Below, piece by piece: positions 9,343 through 21,729 of a stretch of 60,554 bases of DNA. The translations under genes and the position numbers were made by a program. The notes under the pieces were generated by a model. The model saw only the letters and a list, made by a program, of their open reading frames with translations, was not told the origin of the DNA and ran no database searches. Position 1 is the first letter of the stretch. Every line of letters begins with the position of its first letter. Source of the DNA: Sphingomonas sp. LC-1 (GTDB taxonomy: Bacteria; Pseudomonadota; Alphaproteobacteria; Sphingomonadales; Sphingomonadaceae); contig NZ_JANZXB010000016.1 in assembly GCF_025371035.1 (NCBI RefSeq), forward strand, positions 1 through 60,554. Direction: 5' to 3'.

Positions 9343-10074
9343 TTACCGCTCGCGCGGGCGGGCCAGTGTCGACAGCACGCCGCGCAGGGTGCGGATTTCC
9401 TGGCTCGACCAGCCGGGCTTGGTCAGCAGGGTACGCAGCGTCCGCTTGGTCGCAGGCGTCCGGTCGGGCGGGAAGAAATAGCCCGCGCCATCGAGCATCT
9501 CCTCCAACTGGCCGATCATCCCGTCCAGCTCGAATTGCGGCGCGACCTCGGGCAGTTCGACCTCGGGCGGCTGGGCCAGTTCGACGCCCTTCGACCATTC
9601 ATAGGCGATCAGGATCACCGCCTGGGCCAGGTTCAGGCTGCCGAATTCGGGGTTGATCGGCACGGTGACGATCTTGCGCGCGATCGCCACGTCGTCGGTC
9701 TCCAGCCCCGATCGCTCGGGCCCGAAAAGGAAGGCCGCCCGGCCCACCGTGTCGGCATGGATTTCGCGCGCCGCCTCTTCCGGGGTCACCACCGGCTTGG
9801 TGACGCCGCGCTTGCGCACGGTGGTGGCATAGACCTGCGCACAGTCGGCGACTGCCTCGGCGACGCTCTCAAAGACCTTGGCCTGTTCCAGCACGCTGTC
9901 CGCGCCCGAGGCGGCGGGCCCCGCCTGCGGATTGGGCCAGCCGTCGCGCGGGGTGACGAGGCGCATCTCGACCAGCCCGAAATTGAGCATGGCACGCGCG
10001 GCCTTGCCGATATTCTCGCCCAGCTGCGGGCGGACCAGGATGATGACGGGGGGCTGGGACTTGTTCACGTTCAC
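9343..10074 (-). CDS. trmJ: tRNA (cytidine/uridine-2'-O-)-methyltransferase TrmJ
   Basis: A SpoU-class enzyme that methylates the ribose of position 32 in tRNA using SAM. The 243-residue product has the trefoil-knot motifs: ILVRPQLGENIGKAARAM (motif 1), FLFGPERSGLETDD (motif 2) and VPINPEFGSLNLAQAV (motif 3), and a C-terminal helical extension of about 80 residues found in TrmJ. The start is GTG 10074, overlapping the stop of the GIY-YIG gene by 4 bp (GTGA), which indicates coupled translation. Confidence 0.92.
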   Translation of the reverse strand: MNVNKSQPPVIILVRPQLGENIGKAARAMLNFGLVEMRLVTPRDGWPNPQAGPAASGADSVLEQAKVFESVAEAVADCAQVYATTVRKRGVTKPVVTPEEAAREIHADTVGRAAFLFGPERSGLETDDVAIARKIVTVPINPEFGSLNLAQAVILIAYEWSKGVELAQPPEVELPEVAPQFELDGMIGQLEEMLDGAGYFFPPDRTPATKRTLRTLLTKPGWSSQEIRTLRGVLSTLARPRER

Positions 10075-10391
10075 TCTTCCGTTCGCCCTGAGCGAAGTCG
10101 AAGGGCACGTTCCGCGCGCGGTATCGCGGCTTCTTTCAGGCGCGTCCAGTCCGATACGACCAAGGCGGCCTTCTTGGTGCGGGACCAGCCTTTGATCTGG
10201 CGTTCGGCGGTGAGGGCTTCATGGCGGGTGGGGAAGTCCTGCACCCATGCTAATTCGACCGGGCGACGGGTCTGGGTGTAGCAGGGGATTTCGCCGCACT
10301 GGTGCTGGGCGATGCGGTGGTCGAGATTGTCGGTGTGGCCGGTGTAATAGCTGCCGTCCGAGCAGCGGAGGATGTAGCAGTAGAAGGCCAT
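10071..10391 (-). CDS. GIY-YIG domain protein with repeat-derived C-terminus
   Basis: Residues 1-80 form the small stand-alone GIY-YIG domain (YCYILRCSDGSYYTGHT, later EIPCYTQTRRPVELAW and AERQIKGW), as in the YhbQ/UPF0213-like group, presumed structure-selective nucleases. The last dozen residues, RALRLRSGRTEE, are encoded by a copy of the REP-like repeat (10079-10104), so the native end was probably replaced when the repeat inserted. The stop overlaps the trmJ start. Confidence 0.85.
   Translation of the reverse strand: MAFYCYILRCSDGSYYTGHTDNLDHRIAQHQCGEIPCYTQTRRPVELAWVQDFPTRHEALTAERQIKGWSRTKKAALVVSDWTRLKEAAIPRAERALRLRSGRTEE
10079..10104. repeat. Single REP-like arm inside a coding region
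   Basis: The sequence CGTTCGCCCTGAGCGAAGTC followed by GAAGGG is one arm of the dispersed repeat family, here read through as the C-terminal codons of the GIY-YIG gene. Confidence 0.8.
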
Positions 10392-10439
10392 TCCCTGAGG
10401 CTATCGCTTTGAGGGTTGGGGGCAAGGGTTTCCCTTGGG

Positions 10440-10535
10440 CTTCGACTTCGCTCAGCCTGAACGGAGGTCGGGGATGAAGGACATGAAGCGGCGAGCTATA
10501 ATACAAACAGCCGTTCAGGCTGAGCGCATTCGAAG
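10440..10535. repeat. REP-like pair
   Basis: Arms CTTCGACTTCGCTCAGCCTG and CCGTTCAGGCTGAGCGCATT face each other across 46 bp in the gap between nrdR and the GIY-YIG gene, which holds no other feature I can see. Confidence 0.85.
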
Positions 10536-10562
10536 CCCACGCCCGAACCCTCGCCACAAATC

Positions 10563-11030
10563 CTATTCCCCCCGAGGCGCCACTTCCTCAACAGTCCCGG
10601 CAAATGCCTCGAAATCCTTGGCCTCGCCGAACTCGCGATACACGCTGGCGAAGCGGATATAGGCCACCGAATCCAGGCCCTTCAGCCCTTCCATCACCAT
10701 CTCGCCGATCCGCTTGGACGACACCTCGCCCTCACCGCTGGTTTCCAGCTGGCGCTGGATGCCGGACACGAGCTTTTCCACCCGCACAGGGTCGATCGGT
10801 CGCTTGCGCGTGGCGATGGCGATGGAGCGGAGCAGCTTTTCGCGCTCGAACGGCTCGCGCCGATCCTCGCTCTTCAGCACGAACAGCTCGCGCAACTGGA
10901 TGCGCTCGAACGTAGTGAAGCGCGCGCCGCAGCCTTCGCATTGGCGACGGCGGCGGATGGCCGCCCCGTCTTCGGTGGGGCGGCTGTCCTTTACCTGACT
11001 GTCTTCATGGCCACAAAAGGGGCAGCGCAT
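10563..11030 (-). CDS. nrdR: Transcriptional repressor NrdR
   Basis: Zinc-ribbon and ATP-cone repressor of ribonucleotide reductase genes. The 155-residue product starts with the ribbon [17 protein letters not shown] and [13 protein letters not shown], then the ATP-cone from about residue 49 ([18 protein letters not shown] to [13 protein letters not shown]). Its start directly abuts the stop of the upstream small gene, giving a run small protein - nrdR after glyA, the usual alphaproteobacterial neighbourhood. Confidence 0.97.
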   Translation of the reverse strand: MRCPFCGHEDSQVKDSRPTEDGAAIRRRRQCEGCGARFTTFERIQLRELFVLKSEDRREPFEREKLLRSIAIATRKRPIDPVRVEKLVSGIQRQLETSGEGEVSSKRIGEMVMEGLKGLDSVAYIRFASVYREFGEAKDFEAFAGTVEEVAPRGE

Positions 11031-11222
11031 TCAGGCCTTCTTCTTTGCCTTGAAATAGGCATAACCGGCACCCGCCGCCGCGCCGAGGACCGGACCGACG
11101 AACGGCACCGGGATCGCGACCACGGCGCCGAGCGCGCCCCATTTCGCCATGCTCTTGCCTAGGCCCGGCGTCGACTTGATGTCGTTCTGCACCTCGGAAA
11201 ATTTCTGGTCGAACTTGGCCAT
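11031..11222 (-). CDS. Small membrane protein, function unknown
   Basis: The 63-residue product has a charged amphipathic N-terminus (MAKFDQKFSEVQND), one Gly/Ala-rich hydrophobic hairpin (GALGAVVAIPVPFVGPVLGA) and a Lys-rich end. It lies between glyA (12 bp upstream) and nrdR (0 bp), so it is part of their transcript. Possibly a membrane-associated accessory; the family is not one I can name. Confidence 0.8.
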   Translation of the reverse strand: MAKFDQKFSEVQNDIKSTPGLGKSMAKWGALGAVVAIPVPFVGPVLGAAAGAGYAYFKAKKKA

Positions 11223-11234
11223 GCGTTTATGTCC

Positions 11235-12533
11235 TTATCCCTGATAGATCGGAAAGCGTGCGCAAAGCTCACGCACACGGGCACGAACGTTCGCCTCGAC
11301 CTCGGGGTCCCCATGTTCGCCCTTGGCCTTCAGACCGTCGAGCACATCGGCGACCATATGGCCGATCTGCTCGAACTCCGCCGGGCCGAAACCGCGCGTG
11401 GTGCCCGCGGGCGAGCCGACGCGGATGCCGCTGGTTTTCATCGGGGGCAGCGGATCGTTGGGGATGCCGTTCTTGTTGCAGGTGATGCCCGCGCGCTCCA
11501 GCGCCTCGTCGGCGTCGCGGCCGGTGATGCCCAGCGGGGTCAGGTCGACCAGCGCCAGATGCGTGTCGGTGCCGCCCGCGACCAGGTTCGCGCCGCGCGC
11601 CTTCAGCGTCGCCGCCAGCGTGCGGGCGTTCTCGACGACCGCCGCGATATAGGTCTTGAACTCGGGCTGCAGCGCCTCACCGAACGCGACCGCCTTGGCG
11701 GCGATGACGTGCATCAGCGGGCCGCCCTGAAGGCCGGGGAAGACCGCCGAGTTGATCTTCTTCGCGATCGCCTCGTCATTCGTCATGATCATGCCGCCAC
11801 GCGGACCGCGCAGCGTCTTGTGCGTGGTGGTGGTCACGACATGCGCATGGCCGAACGGGGTCGGATGCAGACCGCCCGCGACGATGCCCGCAAAGTGCGC
11901 CATGTCGACCATGAAATACGCGCCGACCTCGTCCGCGATGGCGCGGAACTTGGCGAAGTCGATGACGCGGGGATAGGCCGATCCGCCCGCGATGATGATC
12001 TTGGGCTGGCACTCGCGCGCGATGCGGGCGACCTCATCATAGTCGATCAGATGCGTCTCGGGGTCGACGCCATATTGGACCGCGTTGAACCACTTGCCCG
12101 ACAGCGCCGCCTTGGCACCGTGCGTCAGATGGCCACCGGCATCCAGCGACAGGCCCATGATCGTGTCGCCGGGCTTGGCCAGCGCCAGCATCACCGCGCC
12201 GTTCGCCTGCGCGCCCGAATGCGGCTGCACGTTGACGAAGTCGCAGCCGAAAATCTGCTTGGCGCGGTCGATCGCCAGCTGCTCGACCTCGTCCGACGGG
12301 GCGCAGCCCTGATAATAGCGCTTGCCCGGATAGCCCTCGGCGTACTTGTTCGTAAAGACCGAGCCTTGCGCTTCCATCACCGCCTTGGAGACGATGTTCT
12401 CGCTGGCGATCAACTCGATCTGGGTCTGCTCGCGCTCCAGCTCGTGCGACACACCGGCGAAGACGGCGGGGTCGGCATCGGCCAAGGTGCGGGTGAAGAA
12501 GCCGGCGGGCTGGACGTCGTTAAGCGTGCTCAT
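11235..12533 (-). CDS. glyA: Serine hydroxymethyltransferase
   Basis: PLP enzyme interconverting serine and glycine while charging tetrahydrofolate with a one-carbon unit. The 432-residue product has [16 protein letters not shown], the substrate loop [20 protein letters not shown] and the PLP lysine in [14 protein letters not shown]. Full family length. It follows rpiB (19 bp gap) on the same strand. Confidence 0.98.
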   Translation of the reverse strand: MSTLNDVQPAGFFTRTLADADPAVFAGVSHELEREQTQIELIASENIVSKAVMEAQGSVFTNKYAEGYPGKRYYQGCAPSDEVEQLAIDRAKQIFGCDFVNVQPHSGAQANGAVMLALAKPGDTIMGLSLDAGGHLTHGAKAALSGKWFNAVQYGVDPETHLIDYDEVARIARECQPKIIIAGGSAYPRVIDFAKFRAIADEVGAYFMVDMAHFAGIVAGGLHPTPFGHAHVVTTTTHKTLRGPRGGMIMTNDEAIAKKINSAVFPGLQGGPLMHVIAAKAVAFGEALQPEFKTYIAAVVENARTLAATLKARGANLVAGGTDTHLALVDLTPLGITGRDADEALERAGITCNKNGIPNDPLPPMKTSGIRVGSPAGTTRGFGPAEFEQIGHMVADVLDGLKAKGEHGDPEVEANVRARVRELCARFPIYQG

Positions 12534-12552
12534 TGCGGATATCCTTGGGCGT

Positions 12553-12996
12553 TCAATTCTGGGCGGGGGCTGCGGACAGCATGTCGACGCGGCGCTGATG
12601 ACGTCCGCCCTCGAACGGGGTGGACAGAAAGGCGGTCAGGCAGGCCTTGGCCATTTCCTCGCCGATGACGCGCGCGCCCATGGCGATGGCGTTGGCGTCG
12701 TTATGCTGGCGGGCGAGCGCGGCGGACAGCGGCTCGGAGACAAGCGCGCAGCGGCAGGCGGGATGGCGGTTGGCGGCGATCGAAATGCCGATGCCGGAGC
12801 CGCACAGCGCCACGCCGCGCTCGGCGCGACCATCGGCCAGGGCCTCGGCCACCGCATGGCCGAAATCGGGATAATCGACGCTGGCCGTGCCGTCGGTGCC
12901 CAGGTCGATCACCTCATGCCCCTCGCCACGCAGCCAGTCCGCCAGCACGGCCTTCAACGAGACGGCGGCATGATCGGATGCGATCGCGATGCGCAT
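12553..12996 (-). CDS. rpiB: Ribose-5-phosphate isomerase B
   Basis: Interconverts ribose-5-phosphate and ribulose-5-phosphate. The 147-residue product begins [11 protein letters not shown], has the catalytic Cys loop [17 protein letters not shown] and the helix [15 protein letters not shown] 12996 is chosen because the family starts at MRIAIASDH; the open frame upstream is not homologous. Heads the rpiB - glyA - small protein - nrdR run. Confidence 0.96.
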   Translation of the reverse strand: MRIAIASDHAAVSLKAVLADWLRGEGHEVIDLGTDGTASVDYPDFGHAVAEALADGRAERGVALCGSGIGISIAANRHPACRCALVSEPLSAALARQHNDANAIAMGARVIGEEMAKACLTAFLSTPFEGGRHQRRVDMLSAAPAQN

Positions 12997-13083
12997 GGGA
13001 CGGGCGCTCCTGACGGGGTGGGAATGGAATGGGTGCGCCTTTACGCGCGCGCGGGGCGGATGGCTACCCCTTGGAGAGGGAAC

Positions 13084-13563
13084 ATGTGTCCGTCCCGGCC
13101 GGTTTTGCGCGAGATGAAGCCAATCATGATCCTCGCCGCCCTTCTGCCCCTTGCCGCCTGCTCGCGCGAAACGCCTGAGGTGGTGAACAACAGCGCCGCC
13201 GCCTCGATCGGTGGGCCGAGTGCCCCGGCCACGGCAGGCCCGGCCGGCGATGGCGCCACCTTCACCGGCATGCCCAAGGCCAAGGCCCCGGACTATGTCG
13301 GCCGCTGGATCGGGGTGGAGGGCATGGTGCTGAACGTGAAGCATGCCGCGACACCCGGCCGCTACCGGCTGGAGATGCAATGGGACCTCGACCACAAGGG
13401 CGAGTTCAAGGGCGATGCGGTGGGCGACACGATCGTGTTCGAGCGCAACGGCGTGCGCGAGACGCTACGCCCGACAAATGGCGATGCGACCGGGCTGAAA
13501 TATCTGGCGGGAAAAACGGAGTGCCTGACGGTGAAGACGGGCGAGGGTTACTGCCGGAAATAA
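13084..13563 (+). CDS. Lipoprotein, function unknown
   Basis: The 159-residue product has a lipoprotein signal ending LLPLAAC (Cys about residue 26), an Ala/Pro/Gly linker, and a compact domain from about 73 (YVGRWIGVEGMVLNV to TGEGYCRK) resembling small beta-barrel lipoproteins. GGAGAGGG sits 4-5 nt before ATG 13084; ATG 13114 lacks a ribosome site. It is divergent from rpiB. Confidence 0.82.
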   Translation: MCPSRPVLREMKPIMILAALLPLAACSRETPEVVNNSAAASIGGPSAPATAGPAGDGATFTGMPKAKAPDYVGRWIGVEGMVLNVKHAATPGRYRLEMQWDLDHKGEFKGDAVGDTIVFERNGVRETLRPTNGDATGLKYLAGKTECLTVKTGEGYCRK

Positions 13564-13636
13564 GGCGCCGCCGGGCCAGCGATCACGGACTGGCCTCCCC
13601 GCGAAATTGCGACGTCCGAAAGCCCTATCACCCCCT

Positions 13637-13791
13637 GTTCCCCGGCGAAGGCCGGGGCCCAGTTGCCACGACCTTGAAGCGGACTGGTCAAGCGTAAGAG
13701 GCCAAAGCGATGCCTTGGCGCATGCCTCCCACGCACCGCTCTGCGTTCCATTGCCTTTGCCGCAACTGGGCCCCGGCCTTCGCCGGAGAAC
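13637..13791. repeat. REP-like inverted pair (CCGGCGAAGGCCGGGG family)
   Basis: Arms CCCCGGCGAAGGCCGGGGCC and GGGCCCCGGCCTTCGCCGGA lie 95 bp apart and extend on both sides (GGCAACT/AGTTGCC), spanning the gap between two convergent genes. The arms are themselves palindromic. A divergent relative is at 1521-1598. Confidence 0.85.
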
Positions 13792-13810
13792 ATGGAATTA
13801 CGGAGAGGCC

Positions 13811-15052
13811 TTACGCCGCCATCTTGAGGTCGAGCCGCTCCCAGATTTCGACCAGCGCCGAGACAAGTTCCGCCATCATCGCCTCGTCATGCGCGGGGCC
13901 GGGGGTGAAGCGCAGCCGTTCGGTGCCGCGCGGGACGGTCGGGTAATTGATCGGCTGGACGTAGACGCCATACTCGGCGAGCAGGATGTCGCTGATCTTC
14001 TTCGCCTTGACCGGATCGCCGACCATGACCGGCACGATATGCGTCTCGCCCAGCATGACGGGCAGCCCGGCGTCGCGCATCATCGCCTTCAGCTTGGCGG
14101 CGGCGGCCTGCTGTCCTTCGCGCTCGACCGAGCTTTGCTTCAGGTGGCGCACGCTTGCCAGCACGCCCGCGACCAGCACCGGCGACAGCGAGGTGGTGAA
14201 GATGAAGCCAGGGGCATAGGAGCGGATCACGTCGACGATCATCCGATCAGCCGCGATATAGCCGCCCATCACGCCGAACGCCTTGCCCAGCGTCCCCTCG
14301 ATCACGGTCAGCCGATGGGCGACGCCATCGCGCTCCGAAATGCCGCCGCCGCGTGCGCCGTACATGCCGACCGCATGGACCTCGTCGAGATAGGTCAGCG
14401 CATTATACTTGTCCGCCAAGTCGCAGATCGCCGCGATCGGGGCAACATCGCCCTCCATCGAATAGACGCTTTCGAAGGCAATCAGCTTGGGCAGGCTCGG
14501 GTCCGCTGCTGCCAGCAGTTCCTCAAGATGCGCGAGGTCGTTGTGGCGGAAGACCTGCTTCTCGCATCCCGAATTGCGAATCCCCGCGATCATCGAGGCA
14601 TGGTTGAGTTCGTCCGAGAAGATCACGCAGCCGGGCAGGATCTTCGCCAGCGTCGCCAGCGTCGCCTCGTTGGAGACATAGCCACTGGTGAAGAGGAGCG
14701 CCGCTTCCTTGCCATGCAGGTCGGCCAGCTCGCCTTCCAGATCGACATGATAATGCGTGTTGCCGCCGATATTGCGCGTACCGCCCGAGCCCGCACCGAC
14801 GTCATGGAGCGCTTCCTCCATCGCGGCGATGACCTTCGGATGCTGTCCCATCGCCAGATAGTCATTGGAGCACCAGACCGTGATCGGCTTGGGTCCGTTA
14901 TGACCGGCGAAGCAGCGCGCATTGGGGAACATGCCCTTGTTGCGCAAAATGTCGATGAAGACGCGGTAACGTCCCTCGGCGTGCAGGCGGTCGATCGCCT
15001 GGGTGAAGACGCGGGAATAATCCACGCGCGCGTCCGTACCGTCGATGCTCAT
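13811..15052 (-). CDS. hemA: 5-aminolevulinate synthase
   Basis: PLP enzyme condensing glycine with succinyl-CoA, the alphaproteobacterial (C4) entry to heme. The 413-residue product has [13 protein letters not shown] near the N-terminus, [19 protein letters not shown], the PLP-binding [12 protein letters not shown] and the lysine in [14 protein letters not shown]. Full length. The enzyme's presence excludes the glutamyl-tRNA route as the sole heme source. Confidence 0.97.
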   Translation of the reverse strand: MSIDGTDARVDYSRVFTQAIDRLHAEGRYRVFIDILRNKGMFPNARCFAGHNGPKPITVWCSNDYLAMGQHPKVIAAMEEALHDVGAGSGGTRNIGGNTHYHVDLEGELADLHGKEAALLFTSGYVSNEATLATLAKILPGCVIFSDELNHASMIAGIRNSGCEKQVFRHNDLAHLEELLAAADPSLPKLIAFESVYSMEGDVAPIAAICDLADKYNALTYLDEVHAVGMYGARGGGISERDGVAHRLTVIEGTLGKAFGVMGGYIAADRMIVDVIRSYAPGFIFTTSLSPVLVAGVLASVRHLKQSSVEREGQQAAAAKLKAMMRDAGLPVMLGETHIVPVMVGDPVKAKKISDILLAEYGVYVQPINYPTVPRGTERLRFTPGPAHDEAMMAELVSALVEIWERLDLKMAA

Positions 15053-15190
15053 GGGTTGGGAACGTACGACGATATGGCGGATGAATCGAGTCGATAACCG
15101 CGCTTACTGTGATCGATCATGGTGGACATATTGTCCCAACGCCGGAAGTGTTCCTGATGCGGGTGTTTCGCAAGGCCCGCGCGCCACTCC

Positions 15191-15218
15191 GCCCCTGCCC
15201 CATCGCCCCTGCCCCATC
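15191..15218. repeat. 14-bp tandem duplication
   Basis: GCCCCTGCCCCATC occurs twice head to tail in the 187-bp gap between murI and hemA. The rest of the gap shows no gene; it should contain the hemA promoter. Confidence 0.7.
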
Positions 15219-15239
15219 ATCATTCCGGTCGAGCGAAGG

Positions 15240-16037
15240 TCAGAGCGCCTCGATCGTCGTGAAACCGCGTGCCGCCAGGCCCGGGGCCAGCGCGCGTTCG
15301 CGGTCGCCCAGACGGGTGAACACCGCGACGCCCTCCCCCGGATCGGCGGGCCAGTCCTGCCCGTCCGTGAGATACGCGATCCGACGCGCGATCCCCGGTC
15401 CGCCATCGACGAAGCGCACCGCGTGAGGCGCGGCCGCCGCCAGTTCCGCCTCGACCAGCGGGAAATGGGTGCAGGCATTGACGATCACGTCGATCGCCTC
15501 GCCGCCTTCCTGCCCGAACAGACCGGCCAGCACCGCCGCGAAGGAATCGGAGGCCAGCGCCTCGCCGCGCAGCTTCGCCTCGGCCAGTTCGACCAGTTCG
15601 GCCGAGCCATGCCGGATCACCCGGCAATCCCCCGCGAACCGCGCCGCCAGATCGTCCACATAGGCCTGACGCACCGTCGCACGGGTGCCGAGCACGCCGA
15701 TGGTGCGGGTCTGGCTCATCGCGGCGGCGGGCTTGATCGCAGGCACCGTGCCGACGACCGGCAGGTCCAGCGCCGCGCGCACGGCGGGCAGCGCGATGGT
15801 CGAGGCGGTGTTGCACGCGATCACGATCAGGCGTGGCCGATACCGCTCCGCCAGCCGCCCCAGCAGGGCGGGTACGCGGCCCGCAATCTCGGCCTCGGTC
15901 TTTTCGCCATAAGGGTAGCCGGCACTGTCCGCGACATAGACGAAAGGCGCGGTCGGCAAGGCGGCGCGCGCGGGCCCCGCGATCGACAACCCGCCGACGC
16001 CGGAATCAAAGAACAGGATCGGGCGCAAATCGCTCAT
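15240..16037 (-). CDS. murI: Glutamate racemase
   Basis: Supplies D-glutamate for peptidoglycan. The 265-residue product has the N-terminal FDSGVGGLS, the first catalytic Cys in VIACNTAST and the second in VNACTHFPLVE, and the C-terminal DGGPGIARR. Divergent from plsY. Confidence 0.96.
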   Translation of the reverse strand: MSDLRPILFFDSGVGGLSIAGPARAALPTAPFVYVADSAGYPYGEKTEAEIAGRVPALLGRLAERYRPRLIVIACNTASTIALPAVRAALDLPVVGTVPAIKPAAAMSQTRTIGVLGTRATVRQAYVDDLAARFAGDCRVIRHGSAELVELAEAKLRGEALASDSFAAVLAGLFGQEGGEAIDVIVNACTHFPLVEAELAAAAPHAVRFVDGGPGIARRIAYLTDGQDWPADPGEGVAVFTRLGDRERALAPGLAARGFTTIEAL

Positions 16038-16139
16038 TCCTGCCTCTTAGGGGGTTTGCGGATGCGAAACCAGCATGCCCCGGATTGGACAGGCCGGAGC
16101 CGATGTTCTATGTCTGTCCTGGAGCACAGGGGAAGACTA

Positions 16140-16745
16140 TTGCCGACCGAAATCATCTGGGGGCCGCCCACTCTGGCCTTGCTGATCGGCTATCTGCTGG
16201 GGTCGATTCCGTTCGGCATCATCCTGACGCGCCTGGCCGGTGCGGGTGATCTGCGGAGCATCGGGTCGGGCAATATCGGCGCGACCAACGTCCTGCGTAC
16301 GGGGCGCAAGGGGCTGGCCGCCGCGACTCTGATTCTCGACCTGCTGAAGGGGGTGGCTGCCGTCCTGCTGGTCCGCCACTGGATGCCCGGCGAAGAGGCG
16401 CTGGCGGCGGCGGCCGCATTTGTCGGCCACTGCTATCCTATCTGGTTGAAGTTTCGCGGCGGAAAGGGTGTCGCCACGCTGATGGGCGTGGTCGTCGCGC
16501 TCCATTGGCCGCTCGGCCTGGTCTATGCGGTCGTGTGGCTGGGGCTGCTCGCCACCATCCGCATTTCGGCGGTGGCGGGAATGGCGGCAGCGATCAGCGC
16601 CCCGCTGGCCGCCGCCATCATGGGGCGGTTCGATCTCGTCCTGCTGCTGATCGCGCTGGCGCTGATCGTGGTGTGGAAACACGGCTCCAACATCGAACGG
16701 CTGCTGGCGGGGACCGAGCCCCGCATCGGCAAGAAGCGTGACTGA
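16140..16745 (+). CDS. plsY: Glycerol-3-phosphate acyltransferase PlsY
   Basis: Integral inner-membrane enzyme transferring acyl from acyl-phosphate to glycerol-3-phosphate. Three family motifs are present: GYLLGSIPFG with SGNIGATNVLR, the phosphate-binding KFRGGKGVAT, and the C-terminal WKHGSNIERLLAGTE. Five hydrophobic segments. TTG 16140 follows AGGGGAAG at good spacing and gives the usual family length (201 residues); ATG 16110 would add ten residues. The end overlaps dprA by 8 bp. Confidence 0.93.
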   Translation: MPTEIIWGPPTLALLIGYLLGSIPFGIILTRLAGAGDLRSIGSGNIGATNVLRTGRKGLAAATLILDLLKGVAAVLLVRHWMPGEEALAAAAAFVGHCYPIWLKFRGGKGVATLMGVVVALHWPLGLVYAVVWLGLLATIRISAVAGMAAAISAPLAAAIMGRFDLVLLLIALALIVVWKHGSNIERLLAGTEPRIGKKRD

Positions 16746-17817
16746 CGCCCGGTTCGCGCAGCTTCGGCTGCTGCGGACGCATGGCATCGGCCCGGTCACC
16801 TGGCGACAGTTGATGGCGCGGTTCGGCGAGGCGGGGGCCGCGCTGGAGGCGGTGCCGATGCTGGCCCGACGCGGCGGCGGCGACGCCCCGCGCGCCGCCG
16901 ATCCCGCCCTGATCGCGCGCGAGATGGAGGCCGTGGCCCGGCTGGGCGCGCGCCATGTGATGCTGGGCGAGGCGGACTATCCACCGCTGCTGGCCGAATG
17001 CGACACCGCGCCACCCGCGCTGATCGTGCGCGGAGACATCAGGCTGGCGCATCGCGGCGGCGTGGCGCTGGTCGGTGCGCGCAATGCCTCGGCCGCGTCG
17101 TGCCGCTTCGCACGCGGGCTGGCGCAGGATCTGGCGAGCCATCGGGTGCCGGTCACCTCAGGACTGGCGCGCGGGATCGACACGGCGGCGCATATCGGTG
17201 CGCTCGACGGCGGCACGATCGGCGTCATCGCCTGCGGGATCGACATCGCGTTCCCGCCCGAAAATGCCCGGTTGCAGGAAGAGGTGGCGACACGCGGCCT
17301 GCTGATCGCCGAGCAGCCGCCGGGGACCCAGCCATTGGCGCGCCACTTCCCCTCGCGCAACCGGATCATCGCCGGGCTGGCACAGGGAACCGTGGTGGTG
17401 GAAGCCGCGCCACGTTCCGGCTCGCTCATCACCGCGCGACTGGCGGGGGAAGCGGGACGCGAGGTGATGGCGGTGCCCGGCCACCCCGCCGACCCCCGAG
17501 CGCAAGGCTGCAACATGCTGATTCGCGAAGGCGCGACGCTGATCCAGTCGGCCGGCGACATATTGGAGCAGATTCGGCCGATCGATCCGCGTATGGTCCG
17601 CGCGCCCGACCACCCCTATGCGCCCCCGCCCCCACAAGAGGCGAACAGCGCCGACCGCGCCCGCGTCACCGACCTGCTCGGCCCGGTGGCGGTCAGCGTG
17701 GACGAAATCATCCGCCAAAGCGGCCGCCCGCCCGCCATCGTCCAGACGATCCTCTTGGAACTGGAACTGGCCGGACGGCTGGAACGACATGCCGGGGGGC
17801 GGGTGGCTTTGGCATGA
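16738..17817 (+). CDS. dprA: DNA-processing protein DprA
   Basis: Loads RecA on incoming single-stranded DNA during natural transformation. The 359-residue product has a SAM-like N-terminal region, the Rossmann DprA core (VALVGARNAS, TSGLARGIDTAAHIGAL, FPSRNRIIAGLAQGTVVVEA) and a C-terminal winged helix from about 295 (DRARVTDLLGPVAVSVDEI). The start is GTG 16738 inside plsY. Its stop overlaps the acetyltransferase start. Confidence 0.96.
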   Translation: MTDARFAQLRLLRTHGIGPVTWRQLMARFGEAGAALEAVPMLARRGGGDAPRAADPALIAREMEAVARLGARHVMLGEADYPPLLAECDTAPPALIVRGDIRLAHRGGVALVGARNASAASCRFARGLAQDLASHRVPVTSGLARGIDTAAHIGALDGGTIGVIACGIDIAFPPENARLQEEVATRGLLIAEQPPGTQPLARHFPSRNRIIAGLAQGTVVVEAAPRSGSLITARLAGEAGREVMAVPGHPADPRAQGCNMLIREGATLIQSAGDILEQIRPIDPRMVRAPDHPYAPPPPQEANSADRARVTDLLGPVAVSVDEIIRQSGRPPAIVQTILLELELAGRLERHAGGRVALA

Positions 17818-18341
17818 AGGATCTGCGCCTGCTCCACACCGAGCGTTTGATCTTGCGGCCCTATGAGGTTGCGGATTTCGACTCCTATGCCGCGATGGTG
17901 GCCGATCCCGTCGTGGTTCGTCATGCCGGTCAACCCATGACGGGCGAGGAAGCCTGGATGCGGCTACTGCGCTATATCGGCCATTGGTCGGCATTCGGGT
18001 ATGGGCTGTTCGCGGTACTGGACCGGTCGAGCGGCCGCTATCTGGGCGAAACGGGCTTCATGGAATATCGCCGAGAGGTGACGCCCAGTCTGGCGGTGCC
18101 GCTGCCCGAGGCGGCCTGGGTCTTCACCAGCGCCGCGCATGGCAAGGGCTATGCGTACGAAGCTGCCACCGCCACGCACCGGTGGATGGGGGAAACACAC
18201 GCCCCCACCGCGACCCAGTGCATCATTTCGCCCGCTAATCTGGAATCGATCCGATTGGCGAACCGGCTGGGCTATCGCCCGCACGACGAGCCGGAATATC
18301 GGGACCATAGGGTTTCCCGTCTGGTCCGCACCGGTCCCTGA
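17814..18341 (+). CDS. GNAT-family N-acetyltransferase (RimJ/RimL-like)
   Basis: The 175-residue product begins LHTERLILRPYEVADFDSYA, characteristic of the RimJ/RimL group (Acetyltransf_3), and carries the acetyl-CoA loop region HGKGYAYEAA and the C-terminal NLESIRLANRLGYRP. Substrate unknown. ATG 17814 overlaps the dprA stop (ATGA), so translation is coupled. Confidence 0.9.
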   Translation: MKDLRLLHTERLILRPYEVADFDSYAAMVADPVVVRHAGQPMTGEEAWMRLLRYIGHWSAFGYGLFAVLDRSSGRYLGETGFMEYRREVTPSLAVPLPEAAWVFTSAAHGKGYAYEAATATHRWMGETHAPTATQCIISPANLESIRLANRLGYRPHDEPEYRDHRVSRLVRTGP

Positions 18342-18347
18342 CGTCGA

Positions 18348-18869
18348 TCAGCCCGCGCTACAAACCGTCCGGCTGTCCCCGGTGGCGCAGAGCGTCGCCC
18401 CGGCGACCAGCGCCTCGACCCGGCCGATCGCCTGTGGCGTCGCGGGTCCCCGAATTGCGGCCTGGATGTTGTGAAGCTGTTCGCTTCCGGTGACGTAACG
18501 GCCGACGACCAGTTCGGCCAGGCCGGTCTGCGGGTTGCGCGGGCAGTCGATGCGTAACGTCACCGACTCATGCCCGGCCAGCGGCGTATCGCGCATTTCG
18601 CCGACCGTCGCACCGGGACAGGCGCGCTGCATCAACTGGGCCCAGACCATGGCATAGCGGCGCGGCCCCATGCCTGGCTTCCAGCCGAGTTGAAGGATCG
18701 TCACCATTCGGGTCCAGCGTTGGACGGTCTCGCCGCGCGGCACATATTCGCGGATCGGTGCGCCCCCCTGCCCGGCAAAGCCGAGGACGAAACCCGGCTC
18801 GGCGGGCGGCGCGATATGTTCGGCCACGCGGACGGCATCGGCCAGACCCATCAACAGAGCAAGAATCAT
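18348..18869 (-). CDS. Exported protein, function unknown
   Basis: The 173-residue product begins with a short signal (MILALLMGLADA) and has about four cysteines, two of which (ACPG, DCPRN) could pair. AAGGAGGGGGGATT right before ATG 18869 is a strong ribosome site and settles the start. The stop is 6 bp from the end of the convergent acetyltransferase gene. No family recognised. Confidence 0.78.
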   Translation of the reverse strand: MILALLMGLADAVRVAEHIAPPAEPGFVLGFAGQGGAPIREYVPRGETVQRWTRMVTILQLGWKPGMGPRRYAMVWAQLMQRACPGATVGEMRDTPLAGHESVTLRIDCPRNPQTGLAELVVGRYVTGSEQLHNIQAAIRGPATPQAIGRVEALVAGATLCATGDSRTVCSAG

Positions 18870-19010
18870 AATCCCCCCTCCTTGCCATCCGCAGATCACG
18901 AGTGCGCTTCGATCGTTACGCCGACAAGACAGCACAAGCCATGCGGCTTGACGACCCCCCGCCCCCTCCCCATCCTCGCGTACACACGTAAGGGACGTTC
19001 TTTACCACTC

Positions 19011-21602
<2,592 letters not shown>

Positions 21603-21729
21603 TCGCGATTGCATGACGTCGGAAATGGTCGGCGGGAATTACGCCTCGTCGATCATTCCCGTCGGCCGATGACGGAGCCGTTACCGCGCCTGCGATTCCG
21701 AATCCCTCATGTCGCGGACATGACGGCCT

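Noticed and set aside
11229-12668. 479-codon plus-strand frame
   Set aside because: Antisense of glyA; no recognisable domain.
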